A DNA stretch of 64,000 nucleotides from Sanguibacter hominis ATCC BAA-789 (GTDB taxonomy: Bacteria > Actinomycetota > Actinomycetes > Actinomycetales > Cellulomonadaceae). Of the stretch, positions 23,925 to 32,860 are shown in pieces. A model generated the notes under the pieces. It worked only from the letters and a program-made list of their open reading frames with translations. It was not told where the DNA came from and did not search any database. The number at the start of each line of letters is the position of its first letter. Position 1 is the first letter of the stretch. The DNA lies in contig NZ_JAAXOW010000002.1 in the NCBI RefSeq assembly GCF_012396185.1, positions 434,001 to 498,000 of the forward strand, given 5' to 3'. Position numbers and translations under genes: made by a program.

Positions 23925-24853
23925 AGTGCCCCCAGGACGGTGCCGGCCTCGAGCCGGGCGCCGCGCGCCCAGTCCGCCGCAGCCATCTTCTTCTTGCCGA
24001 CCGGGACGACGTCGCCCAGGCGGACGGCCGCCGTCGCAGTGCCGACGAGCACGTCGCGCTTCGAGACCTGGACCTCGCCCGGGGCGAGGTCCGTCGTGTC
24101 GGCGACCGGTTGGACCGGACCGAGCCCGAGGCGCTCGCCGCCCGGGAGGGTCGTCCACGCTCCCGGAGCGGGTGTGCACGCACGGATGCGACGGTCGACG
24201 GCGAGCGCAGGCACCGTCCAGTCGACCTGAGCGTCGGCAGGAGTGAGCTTGGCGGCGTGGGAGACGCCGTCGGCCGGCTGCGCGACCGGGCCGAGCTGGT
24301 TGCCGGCGAGGCCGTCCATCGTCGCGACCATCAGCGGCGCGCCCGCGGACGCGAGACGCTCGAGGAGCTCTCCCGACGTGTCGCGAGGTCGGATCGTCTC
24401 GGTCAGCGTGCCGAGCACCGGACCGGTGTCGAGCCCCTCGTCGATGAGGAAGGTCGTCGCGCCCGTCACCTCGTCGCCAGCCATGAGCGCACGCTGCACG
24501 GGGGCTGCGCCACGCCACGCCGGAAGGATCGAGAAGTGCAGGTTCACCCAGCCGATGCGCGGGACCTCGAGCGCCTCGGGCCGGAGCAGCTCGCCGTACG
24601 CGACGACCGCGGCGCAGTCCAGGTCGAGCTCACGCAACCGCGCTAGAACCTCGGGGTCGCGCGGACGGCCGGTGATGACCTCGATGCCGAGCTCCTCGGC
24701 GCGCACCCGGACGGGGCTCGGCACGAGCTTCCGGCCACGCCCCGCAGGGGCGTCCGCCCGGGTGAGGACCGCGACGACGTCGTGCGGCGAGGCCACGAGG
24801 GCGTCGAGCGTGGGGACGGCGACGTCAGGCGTGCCGGCGAACAGGAGGCGCAT
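23921..24853 (-). CDS. fmt: Methionyl-tRNA formyltransferase
   Basis: Formylates initiator Met-tRNA. The 310-residue enzyme starts with [16 protein letters not shown] and contains the formyl-transfer site [16 protein letters not shown] with the conserved Asn-His-Ser-Asp set (WVNLHFS and EGLDTG). The C-terminal tRNA-binding domain is complete. The start at 24853 is the family's usual one. The upstream neighbour in most actinobacteria would be priA; here a repeat protein and acyltransferase intervene. Confidence 0.95.
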   Translation of the reverse strand: MRLLFAGTPDVAVPTLDALVASPHDVVAVLTRADAPAGRGRKLVPSPVRVRAEELGIEVITGRPRDPEVLARLRELDLDCAAVVAYGELLRPEALEVPRIGWVNLHFSILPAWRGAAPVQRALMAGDEVTGATTFLIDEGLDTGPVLGTLTETIRPRDTSGELLERLASAGAPLMVATMDGLAGNQLGPVAQPADGVSHAAKLTPADAQVDWTVPALAVDRRIRACTPAPGAWTTLPGGERLGLGPVQPVADTTDLAPGEVQVSKRDVLVGTATAAVRLGDVVPVGKKKMAAADWARGARLEAGTVLGAL

Positions 24854-24900
24854 GGTCACCCATCCTAGGCGTCGGGCGCGCCTGAGACCGGGCCTGGGCG

Positions 24901-24983
<83 letters not shown>

Positions 24984-25003
24984 ACCCCACGTCCGGTCGT
25001 CGG

Positions 25004-26827
25004 TCAGTCCTCCAGGCGGTTGCGACGGGCGAGCCCGGTCGCTGCGGCGCCGATCGCGAGCGCGGTCAGCACGCCACCGCCGAGGGCGAGCGACGTCGTC
25101 GGGCTCTCCTCGACGTCGGCACGCAGCTTCGCGTTGCCGTCAGCGACCCGGTTCGTGCCGGAGCTGAGGTCAGCAGCGCCGGCGGAGAGCGTCGCACTGC
25201 CCTCGGAGAGCTGGGCGGCGCCGTCGGCCAGCGTGGTGCTGCCCTCGGCGAGGCGATCGGCGCCCTCGGCGAGCTTGTCGCTCCCCTCGGCCAGGTCGCC
25301 AGCCCCGGCGTCTGCCGCGACGAGGCCGTCACGCAAGGTGACGGCGCCCGTGGCGAGGCGCGCCGTGCCCGACTGCAGCGAGGTCGCGCCGGTCGCGAGC
25401 GCCTGGTTGCCGGCCGCGAGCGTCGACGCGCCGTCCTTGAGGGTGCCCGTGCCAGCCGCCAGGGTGCCCGCACCGCTGCGGAGGTCGCGTGCGCCGGAGA
25501 GCAGGCTCGACGCGCCGGTCTTCAGGCTGCCCGTGCCCGCTGCGAGCGCGTCGGTGCCCGCGAGCAGGTCCTTGGCGCCCTTCGCCAGGGCGCTGCTGCC
25601 GTCGGCGATCTGGCCGGTACCGTTCGTGAGCGGACCGGTCGCCGCGGCGAGCTTCGCCGTCCCGGCCTTGAGCTCTGCGGTACCGGCCGCCAGCTCCTTG
25701 CTGCCGCCGACGAGCGGCTTGAGCGCCTCGTCCCGGAACTTCACGGTGCCGCCCTCGAGGCGCTTGGCGCCAGCGAGTGCGCCGTCGAGCTTCGTGGCGA
25801 AACCGGTCGCCTGAGCGCTGATCTGCTGGGCTCCGGCCCGAGCGTCGCTGACGCCGCCCTCGAGCGCCGCGACCATCGCGTCGAGCGTGCCGAACTCGGC
25901 GGGGGTGACCTCGCCGTCGGCGAGGATGCCCTCGATCGCCGCGAAGGCCGGCCCTGACCCTGCCAGGCCCGAGTCGAGCTCGGCGGCACCAGCCGCGAGT
26001 CCACGCGCCCCCGAGGGGGCCGCCGCGAGCCCGGTCGCGAGCTGCGAGGCACCTGCGACGAGACCTTCGTCGCCCGCGAACGCAGCGAGCGCACCCTGCG
26101 CGCCGTCGCGCAGCGCGACCGCGCCGTCCGAGACCTTGCCCGCGCCGCCGTCGGCCGACTTGATCCCATCGGCGAGGGTGCCGGCCGAGCTGTTGAGCTT
26201 GTCGCTCCCGTCGGCGAGCTTCTCCGCACCGGCCTTGAGGCTCCGCGCACCCTTGTTGACAGCAGCGGCGCCGTCGGCCGCTGCGGCGGCCCCGTTCGAG
26301 AGCGTCTTGGATCCCTGGGTGAGCGTCCCGGTGCCGGCGTGCAGCTTGGCGGCTCCTGCGTTGAGGTCGGCCGACCCCGCGGCGAGGCTGGCCGCCCCCG
26401 ACGAGGCCTTCGTCGCGCCCTGAGCGAGCTGGGCCGCGCCGGCGTCGGCGGTGCCGAGGCCTTCGGCGAGCGTGGTCGATCCGTCGACAAGCTTGCCGGT
26501 GCCCTCGGCGAGCGAGCCTGCACCCTCGGCGAGGCGGGTGGCGCCCTCGTCCAGGGAACCGGCGCCGGTCTTGAGGTCGGAGGCGCCGGTCGCGAGCGTC
26601 GTGGCGCCCTCGGCGGCCGTGCTGGCGCCGGCCGCGAGGGTGGCCGCTCCTTCGTCGACCTGGCCGGAGCCGTCGGAGAGCTTGATCGAGCCGTCGCGGA
26701 CCTTCCCGTGGAAGACGAGCAGGAAGGTGATCAGTGCGATCGCGGTGAGTGCGAGAAGCACGTGACCGATCACGTGCATCGTGGTCGCCAGGGACGATCT
26801 GGGTGCGGCTGAGCGGGGTGATGTCAT
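25004..26827 (-). CDS. Heptad-repeat membrane protein resembling the YhgE/Pip stalk
   Basis: A 607-residue protein with one hydrophobic helix near each end (about 17-40 and 578-597). Nearly everything between is a seven-residue repeat of the form LxxGAxx, for example LAEGTGKLVDGSTTLAEG, repeated several dozen times. One non-repetitive island of about 90 residues interrupts it in the middle (LADGEVTPAEFGTLDAMVAAL). Composition is dominated by Ala, Gly, Leu, Ser and Thr. The repeat resembles the extracytoplasmic stalk of YhgE/Pip proteins, but the ABC-2-type membrane domain of those is missing. A long helical bundle spanning the envelope is likely. The ATG has an AGGAA upstream. Function is unknown. 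Confidence 0.8.
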   Translation of the reverse strand: MTSPRSAAPRSSLATTMHVIGHVLLALTAIALITFLLVFHGKVRDGSIKLSDGSGQVDEGAATLAAGASTAAEGATTLATGASDLKTGAGSLDEGATRLAEGAGSLAEGTGKLVDGSTTLAEGLGTADAGAAQLAQGATKASSGAASLAAGSADLNAGAAKLHAGTGTLTQGSKTLSNGAAAAADGAAAVNKGARSLKAGAEKLADGSDKLNSSAGTLADGIKSADGGAGKVSDGAVALRDGAQGALAAFAGDEGLVAGASQLATGLAAAPSGARGLAAGAAELDSGLAGSGPAFAAIEGILADGEVTPAEFGTLDAMVAALEGGVSDARAGAQQISAQATGFATKLDGALAGAKRLEGGTVKFRDEALKPLVGGSKELAAGTAELKAGTAKLAAATGPLTNGTGQIADGSSALAKGAKDLLAGTDALAAGTGSLKTGASSLLSGARDLRSGAGTLAAGTGTLKDGASTLAAGNQALATGATSLQSGTARLATGAVTLRDGLVAADAGAGDLAEGSDKLAEGADRLAEGSTTLADGAAQLSEGSATLSAGAADLSSGTNRVADGNAKLRADVEESPTTSLALGGGVLTALAIGAAATGLARRNRLED

Positions 26828-27274
26828 GGGGCGTTCCTGTCCGCGGCCGTCGTTGGCGCGCGTCTCTCAGCAGCCGGAGGCTGGCACGGGTCTCTTGAGG
26901 GCGCGCTGGGGATTCGCCGTGGCTGGGTCGCGCAGCGCTGGGTGGAGTGGCTTCGGCGCGTTCGTCGTTGAACGTCCGTGGGTCGGGCGGTGGTCACCGC
27001 GGGTCGGCAGGTCTCCCCTCCTGGCCAGATCAGCCGGGCCGGAGGTTAAGTGATACTTGAAGTACTAGGTACCTCTGCAAAGAGCCTACCAAGAACCCGA
27101 CCTTTTGTGAACTGAATCACACCGACGGTGTGGCGCGCTCACCCCGGCAGCTCCCGCCACACGGCTCTGACCTGCACAGCGGCTCGACCGCCCCGATGCT
27201 GCTCGGCTCCCCGATCCCGCCTCGACGACGCCCACAGGCCCGGCTCAGGCCGAGATGGGACCTTGGTCAGGGGT
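26828..27274. other. Long intergenic region upstream of the repeat-protein gene
   Basis: This 447-base gap holds no convincing gene. A patch around 27045-27120 is markedly richer in A and T than its surroundings and contains two short palindromes and a possible promoter (separate entry). About 220 bases of potential leader then lie before the ATG at 26827. No clear terminator was seen for the acyltransferase gene that ends at 27275. Confidence 0.5.
27054..27074 (-). promoter_or_regulatory. Candidate promoter-operator for the repeat protein
   Basis: TACTTGAAGTA (27054-27064) is a perfect 11-base palindrome and AGGTACCT (27067-27074) a perfect 8-base one. Read on the minus strand, TTTGCA, 17 bases and AAGTAT could form a promoter whose spacer and -10 box overlap both palindromes. 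The arrangement suits TetR-type repression, which often governs YhgE/Pip-like genes. No regulator gene is adjacent. Confidence 0.4.
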
Positions 27275-29296
27275 TCAGCGCGGAAGGTGCGTGTAGGCGT
27301 CCATCACGACACGGGCGTAGATCTTCGCCCCGTCCCGGTTCGGGTGCACGCCGTCCGCGGCAAGCCCCTCGCCGTGCCTGGATATAGCGGCGCTCCAGTC
27401 CGCGACGACGACGTTCGGGTAGTCGCGTTCAGCACGCGCGAGCTCCTTGTTCGTCCCCTTGATCCACGAGCGCGCACCGTACGCGTTGACGAAGATCACC
27501 TGGCGCTGCGGACCCACCGCCGCCATCACGTCAGCGACCTGATCCTTCTTGAGGGTCGTGTTCGTCGCGAGCGACAGGACGACGACGTCGCGCAGACGGC
27601 CCTTCTTCTCTAGGTTCGCCAAGATGCCGGGAGCGGCGAGCATCGATCGCGAGACCTCCGCGTCGATCGCAGCGTCCGGCAAGAGCGTCGAGATCGACTC
27701 GGCGCTGGCCAGCGTCACAGAGTCGCCGATGATCGTCACATCGGCGCCCGTCAGCGGCGCGGGCGCCGTCGGCTCGACCGACGGCTCCGTCGGAGCGCTC
27801 GGGCTGCTCGTCGGGTCAGCGGCCGCACCCGTCCCAGGAACGTCCGTCGGCGAGGGTGTGGCGGGCTCGCCAGGGACGCTGGCCGGAGGCGGCGGGACGA
27901 CCGCCAGCCCGGAGTCCGACGCGACACCGATGCCCTTCTCGATCTGCTCCTCGATCGCCGAGACTGCGGGGGCCGTCGCGATCGCGACACCCGCGCCGAC
28001 GACAGCCACGCTCGTGAGGACCGCCGCCACGGCTCCACGCACGCGCAGCCGTGACCCTGACGCGACACCACCGGTCCCGCCCGTGGGGATGTCGCGCACC
28101 GGCGTCGTCGCCCAGGTGGCGAGCGCCGACGCCGCGCCGGCGAAGCCGAGCCGCTGCACCGGGACCTCGACCCACCGGTACGAGAGCCCGGCGGCGACGA
28201 ACGTCACGACGATCGTCAGCACCCAGACGAGGTAGACACCCGTCCCCTCCACGTACTGCTTCGCGAAGATCTGCGTGAGCAGGACGAAGACCGGCCAGTG
28301 CCACAGATAGAGGCCGTAGCTGCGCCGACCGACCCACACGAGGACCGGCGCCTCGAGCCAGCGGTGCACGTTACCGCCACGCAGCAGCGCCGCGATGACG
28401 GCCGCCGAGCCGAGCGACGCGAGCAGCAGCCCCCCGCGGTAGGTCCACACCGACTCCCACGGCAGTGCGACCGTGAGCAAGGCGATGACGGCAAGCCCGA
28501 CCGCCGCCATCACGGTGGACCGTGGCAGACGTCCCGGCCACCCGCGGCGCTCGGTCGACGGCCGTGCGAACCAGAACGCGAGAGCCACGCCGAGCATGAG
28601 CCCGAACAGGTGCGTGTCCGTGCCGTAGTAGACCCGCGTCGGGTCCGTGTCGGGCGACCAGAACACCGCCATCGCCGCGGCCGACGCGCTCGCCGCACCC
28701 AGCCCCAGGAGGATCCCGACGCGACGCGACCTCCGGCGGAACCGGAGCACGAGAAGCGCGACGAAGGGCCACAGCAGGTAGAACTGCTCCTCGACCGCGA
28801 GCGACCAGAGGTTTGCGAACAGCTGCGGGCTGAGCGCCGCGAAGTATGTGTCCTCTCCGGCGATCGAGACCCAGTTGCTCGAGAAGGTCATGGCGCCGAA
28901 CGCCTGCCGGTCGAGATCGACACGGACGTCCCCGCCGACGGCGAGGGCGATCGACGCGCAGACGACGAGGACCAGCGCCAACGCAGGGAGGAGCCGCCGC
29001 GCCCGCTTCGCCCAGAACGTGCCGAGCGCGAGGCGGCCGGTGCTGGCGTGCTCGCGGAGGATGCCCGTGGTGATGAGGAAGCCTGAGATCACGAAGAAGA
29101 CGTCGACGCCGACGAACCCGCCCGGCACAGCAGCGGGGGCCAGGTGGAACGCCAGCACGAGGAGGATCGCGATCGCGCGGAGCCCGTCGAGACCCGGGAT
29201 CCAACGCCGGTGGGGCTCCGGGATTCTCGCGTCGCGTACCGCTGCGACCTCCGTTTCGGCGGTCGCCTCGAGCTCCATGGTGCGTGGTGTCGTCAC
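27275..29296 (-). CDS. OafA/OatA-like O-acyltransferase with SGNH domain
   Basis: A membrane acyltransferase that probably moves acetyl groups onto cell-wall or surface glycans. The N-terminal half is an acyltransferase-3 domain with about ten helices (IPGLDGLRAIAILLVLAFHL, GGFVGVDVFFVISGFLI). After an eleventh helix and a Pro/Thr/Ser linker comes an extracellular SGNH hydrolase domain with IIGDSVT and DGVHPN for the Ser and Asp/His residues. This matches OatA, the peptidoglycan O-acetyltransferase. GTG 29296 (673 residues) is my choice; an ATG at 29278 is equally possible, and neither has a good ribosome-binding site. It follows priA by 93 bases. Confidence 0.88.
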   Translation of the reverse strand: MTTPRTMELEATAETEVAAVRDARIPEPHRRWIPGLDGLRAIAILLVLAFHLAPAAVPGGFVGVDVFFVISGFLITTGILREHASTGRLALGTFWAKRARRLLPALALVLVVCASIALAVGGDVRVDLDRQAFGAMTFSSNWVSIAGEDTYFAALSPQLFANLWSLAVEEQFYLLWPFVALLVLRFRRRSRRVGILLGLGAASASAAAMAVFWSPDTDPTRVYYGTDTHLFGLMLGVALAFWFARPSTERRGWPGRLPRSTVMAAVGLAVIALLTVALPWESVWTYRGGLLLASLGSAAVIAALLRGGNVHRWLEAPVLVWVGRRSYGLYLWHWPVFVLLTQIFAKQYVEGTGVYLVWVLTIVVTFVAAGLSYRWVEVPVQRLGFAGAASALATWATTPVRDIPTGGTGGVASGSRLRVRGAVAAVLTSVAVVGAGVAIATAPAVSAIEEQIEKGIGVASDSGLAVVPPPPASVPGEPATPSPTDVPGTGAAADPTSSPSAPTEPSVEPTAPAPLTGADVTIIGDSVTLASAESISTLLPDAAIDAEVSRSMLAAPGILANLEKKGRLRDVVVLSLATNTTLKKDQVADVMAAVGPQRQVIFVNAYGARSWIKGTNKELARAERDYPNVVVADWSAAISRHGEGLAADGVHPNRDGAKIYARVVMDAYTHLPR

Positions 29297-29389
29297 AGCG
29301 TTGGTCGTGCCTCCGAGCTTGCCCCTGCGTGCGCCCTCCAGTCTCGCACGGTCACGGCGTCGAACCGGTGACCGCCGCACGGCGTTCGG

Positions 29390-31597
29390 TCACACCAGCT
29401 CGGCGACGTCCATCTGGACGTGCACGTGCCCTGTCTCGCGGCGGGCGCCGCGCACCGCGACCGCTTCCTTGAGGGCGAGAGCGAGGGCGCGGCCCTGACC
29501 TCGCGGTACGCGGACGATCGCTCGGACGAGCTCGCCGTCGTCGCCGAGGAGCGCTGGAGACGTGGACGTGCCCTGACCGCCGGCGCCAGAGACCGTCATG
29601 GGCCCGAGCACGCCGCCGCCGTCGGGCAGGCTGAGCCGGGCGAGCATCGCCTCGACCGCGGGACGGGTGCCGGTCAGTGCCCCGACCCGCAACGCGGGTG
29701 GCAGGCCGAGGTCGGTGCGCTCGTCGAGGTCTCGCGATGCGAGACCTGCGGGGTCCCACCGCACGAGAGCACCGCTGACGACGGGATCGCCGTCGCCCAC
29801 GACCATGACCCGTCCGCCAGCGGCGGGTTCACGCGTGAGGCTCGCTGCGGAGGTCCACCGGTGCAGAGCGTCCTGGCGCACGCGCAGCCCCGTGCCGAAC
29901 GTGAGAACTGCGGCATCGAGCAGCAGGCAGGCAGCGTAGCCGCCCGCAGCGACGGGCTCGGCGCCGGGTGTCGACACGACGAGCGCAGGCGCGGACGTCA
30001 CAAGGTCGATCACGCCTGACGCCGTGCCCGCTCCTGAGACCTTGACCGTCACTCCGGGGAACGCACGCCCGAGCTCCTCGGCCGTGCGCTGCGAACCGAC
30101 CTGGACCGAGCGCAACGCGGTCCCGTCGCACTCGCTGCACCGCCACGCCGCGGCGAGACGTCCGCACCAGGTGCACTGAGGGGCGCCGCCGTCAGCGGGC
30201 AGCCCGAGCGGACCGTGGCACTGTGCGCACCGGGCGGGTTCCCGGCACTGCTGGCACGCGACTACCGGGATGTAGCCACGGCGCGGGACCTGGACGAGCA
30301 CCGGCCCGTGCGCGAGCCCGTCACGGACGAAGCGCCATGCTGCGGACGGGATGCGAGCCGCTGCTCCTGGCCCTTCGGCTGCGAGCTCGGCGCTCGTCAT
30401 GGCGCGGACCCTGGGCGCTCTCGCCCGCACGACCTCGCGCGGCGCGGCGACCTCACGCGCCCAGCCCGAGCTGAGGAGCGCTTGGGCCTCGACCGACCGG
30501 CTCGTCGAGCCGACGAGGAGCGCGCACCCCGTGAGCTCGCTGCGCAGCGCGAGGACCTCGCGCGTGTGCGGGTACGGGGCCCTCGCCTCGGCGTGGCTCT
30601 GGTCGAGGTCGTCCCAGCAGACCGCGAGACCGAGGTCGCGCACGGGCGCGAACGCGGCCGCCCGGGTGCCGATCGCGACCGACACCTCGCCCCGGCTGAG
30701 GGCGAGGAACGAGCGGTAGCGCTGCGCGGCGCCGTCGTCTGCGAGCAGGCGCACATAGTGCCCTCGTGCATGCCCTGGGGCGTCCTGGACGAGGCCCGCA
30801 GCGTCGAGCGCGCGTGACAACCGGTCCACGTCCCGCTTGTCCGGCAGGACGACGAGCGCACCCCGACCGGCGTGCCGTGCGACCAGGACGGCCTCGACGA
30901 GCAGCTCCTCCCACCCTTCGCGGGCTACCGACGGGTCTGCACCCTCCGCGGACCATCGTCCTGGCAGAGCCGTCCAGACGGCACGCGGGGCACCTCCCTC
31001 GGCGAGGTGACGGAGGAACGCCTCGCCGCCTGCGTAGGCCGCCCACGGGGTGCGCGCGGTCGCCGAGAGGTCACGCGCCGGAGGGAGTGAGACGTCCGTG
31101 GCGAGGTGCGGCTCCACCTCGGTGCGCGCGTGCCTGGGAGGCACGGCCAGCCGGAGGACGTCGGCGAGCGACCCCGCGTAGTGGTTGGCGACGGCCCGGC
31201 ACAGTGCGAGGACCTCCGGCGAGAGCACCTGCTCGGTCGAGACGACGCGTCGGAGCGGGCTCAGTCGGCCGTCGTGCCCGCTCGTGTCGCTGCGGCTGAC
31301 GACGAACCCGTCGAGGTCTTGCGCGCCGAATCGGACCTTGACGCGGACTCCCGGCTGGGCGCCAGCATCCATGGTTGCGGGCACCAGGTAGTCGAAGGTG
31401 CGGTCGAGGTGGGCAGCGGGCACATCGACGACGACCTGGGCGACCGGGAGGCTCTCGGCCGGCACGAGGGCGTCGCCGCCGATCCCGGCCTTCCGGGTCC
31501 GCTTGCGGGGCGGCGCGAGGCCGGGGAGGGTCGGCTGCTCGGGCCCACCAGCACCGGGGACCTCATCCTCACCGGTGCTGGGACGCTCGGTGGGCAC
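29390..31597 (-). CDS. priA: PriA-like primosomal protein lacking helicase ATPase motifs
   Basis: The 735-residue protein has the PriA 3'-DNA-binding domain (VVVDVPAAHLDRTFDYLVP) and the zinc-binding module with four CxxC pairs (CQQCREPARCAQC, then CTWC and CSEC). The helicase core is degenerate: the Walker A position reads VWTALPGRW instead of GxTGSGKT, and the Walker B region is DDLDQSH rather than DEEH. Loss of these motifs is known for actinobacterial PriA, so this is not a pseudogene; replication-restart loading without unwinding is a reasonable inference. The GTG at 31597 lies nine bases after the metK stop and lacks a clear ribosome-binding site. Confidence 0.9.
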   Translation of the reverse strand: MPTERPSTGEDEVPGAGGPEQPTLPGLAPPRKRTRKAGIGGDALVPAESLPVAQVVVDVPAAHLDRTFDYLVPATMDAGAQPGVRVKVRFGAQDLDGFVVSRSDTSGHDGRLSPLRRVVSTEQVLSPEVLALCRAVANHYAGSLADVLRLAVPPRHARTEVEPHLATDVSLPPARDLSATARTPWAAYAGGEAFLRHLAEGGAPRAVWTALPGRWSAEGADPSVAREGWEELLVEAVLVARHAGRGALVVLPDKRDVDRLSRALDAAGLVQDAPGHARGHYVRLLADDGAAQRYRSFLALSRGEVSVAIGTRAAAFAPVRDLGLAVCWDDLDQSHAEARAPYPHTREVLALRSELTGCALLVGSTSRSVEAQALLSSGWAREVAAPREVVRARAPRVRAMTSAELAAEGPGAAARIPSAAWRFVRDGLAHGPVLVQVPRRGYIPVVACQQCREPARCAQCHGPLGLPADGGAPQCTWCGRLAAAWRCSECDGTALRSVQVGSQRTAEELGRAFPGVTVKVSGAGTASGVIDLVTSAPALVVSTPGAEPVAAGGYAACLLLDAAVLTFGTGLRVRQDALHRWTSAASLTREPAAGGRVMVVGDGDPVVSGALVRWDPAGLASRDLDERTDLGLPPALRVGALTGTRPAVEAMLARLSLPDGGGVLGPMTVSGAGGQGTSTSPALLGDDGELVRAIVRVPRGQGRALALALKEAVAVRGARRETGHVHVQMDVAELV

Positions 31598-31605
31598 TGC
31601 GACCG

Positions 31606-32805
31606 TCAGACGGCGGACTGCAGGTCCGCGACGCGATCCGTCCGCTCCCACGTGAACTCGGGGAGCTCTCGCCCGAAGTGCCCGTACGCCGCGGTCGTGC
31701 GGTAGATCGGGTGCAGCAGGTCGAGATCGCGGACGATCGCGCCCGGGCGCAGGTCGAAGACCTCCTTGATGGCACGGCTCAGGCGGTCCAGCGGAACGGT
31801 CTCCGTGCCGAAGGTCTCGACGTAGACGCCCACGGGGTGCGCGCGGCCGATCGCGTAGGCGACCTGGACCTCGCAGCGTGCGGCGAGGCCGGCCGCGACG
31901 ACGTTCTTCGCGACCCAGCGCGTCGCGTACGCTGCCGAGCGGTCGACCTTCGACGGGTCCTTGCCGGAGAACGCCCCGCCGCCGTGGCGTGCCATGCCGC
32001 CGTACGTGTCGACGATGATCTTGCGGCCGGTGAGACCGGCGTCGCCCTGCGGGCCACCGATCTCGAAGACGCCCGTGGGGTTGACGAGCAGGTCGTAGCC
32101 CGCGACGTCGAGGTCGAGGCCCGCGCTCTCGAGGACCGGGCGCACGATCTGGAGGTCGACCGCCTCGCGGAGCTCGTCCTGGCGGACCTCGGGCGCATGC
32201 TGCGTCGAGAGGACGACCGTGTCGAGGCGCACGGCGCGGTCGCCGTCGTAGCCGATCGTCACCTGCGTCTTGCCGTCGGGGCGCAGCCCGGCGATCTCGC
32301 CGGAGCGCCGGACCGCAGCGAGGCGCTCCGCCAGGCGGTGCGCGAGCCAGATCGGTACCGGCATCAGCTGCGGCGTGTCGGAGGAGGCATAGCCGAACAT
32401 GAGGCCCTGGTCACCAGCGCCCTGCTGGTCGAGGGGGTCGTGGTCGCCCGCGTCCGAGCGCATCTCGAGCGCCTTGTCGACGCCTTGGGCGATGTCCGGC
32501 GACTGCTGCCCGATCGACACCGAGACACCGCACGAGTCGCCGTCGAAGCCGATCGACGACGACGTGTAGCCGATGTGCTTGACGACCGATCGCACGATCT
32601 GGGGGATCTCGACGTAGGCCGAGGTCGACACCTCGCCAGCGACGTGCACGAGCCCGGTCGTCACCATCGTCTCGACAGCGACCCGCGCCTGCGGGTCCTG
32701 CTCGATGATCGCGTCCAGGATGGCGTCGGAGATCTGGTCGCAGACCTTGTCCGGGTGTCCCTCGGTGACGGACTCCGAGGTGAAGAGGCGTAGCTGATCG
32801 GTCAT
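31606..32805 (-). CDS. metK: S-adenosylmethionine synthetase
   Basis: Makes S-adenosylmethionine from methionine and ATP. The 399-residue enzyme shows [17 protein letters not shown] at the N-terminus, [10 protein letters not shown] in the middle, and the phosphate loop [19 protein letters not shown]. All three domains are complete. It lies 55 bases after coaBC and just upstream of priA, the normal actinobacterial order. Confidence 0.97.
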   Translation of the reverse strand: MTDQLRLFTSESVTEGHPDKVCDQISDAILDAIIEQDPQARVAVETMVTTGLVHVAGEVSTSAYVEIPQIVRSVVKHIGYTSSSIGFDGDSCGVSVSIGQQSPDIAQGVDKALEMRSDAGDHDPLDQQGAGDQGLMFGYASSDTPQLMPVPIWLAHRLAERLAAVRRSGEIAGLRPDGKTQVTIGYDGDRAVRLDTVVLSTQHAPEVRQDELREAVDLQIVRPVLESAGLDLDVAGYDLLVNPTGVFEIGGPQGDAGLTGRKIIVDTYGGMARHGGGAFSGKDPSKVDRSAAYATRWVAKNVVAAGLAARCEVQVAYAIGRAHPVGVYVETFGTETVPLDRLSRAIKEVFDLRPGAIVRDLDLLHPIYRTTAAYGHFGRELPEFTWERTDRVADLQSAV

Positions 32806-32860
32806 GGGAGCAGCCTAGACGCCGGGGCGGACATCACAGGGACGCGTCCACGATGAGAGG

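Noticed and set aside
22401-24518. RsmB starting upstream inside fmt
   Set aside because: The frame is open far into fmt, but GTG 23924 overlapping the fmt stop in GTGA gives a normal RsmB length; the extension has Arg-rich antisense-like composition.
31597-31651. PriA start at the GTG inside metK (31651)
   Set aside because: It would overlap metK by 46 bases without a ribosome-binding site; the GTG at 31597 just after the metK stop is simpler.
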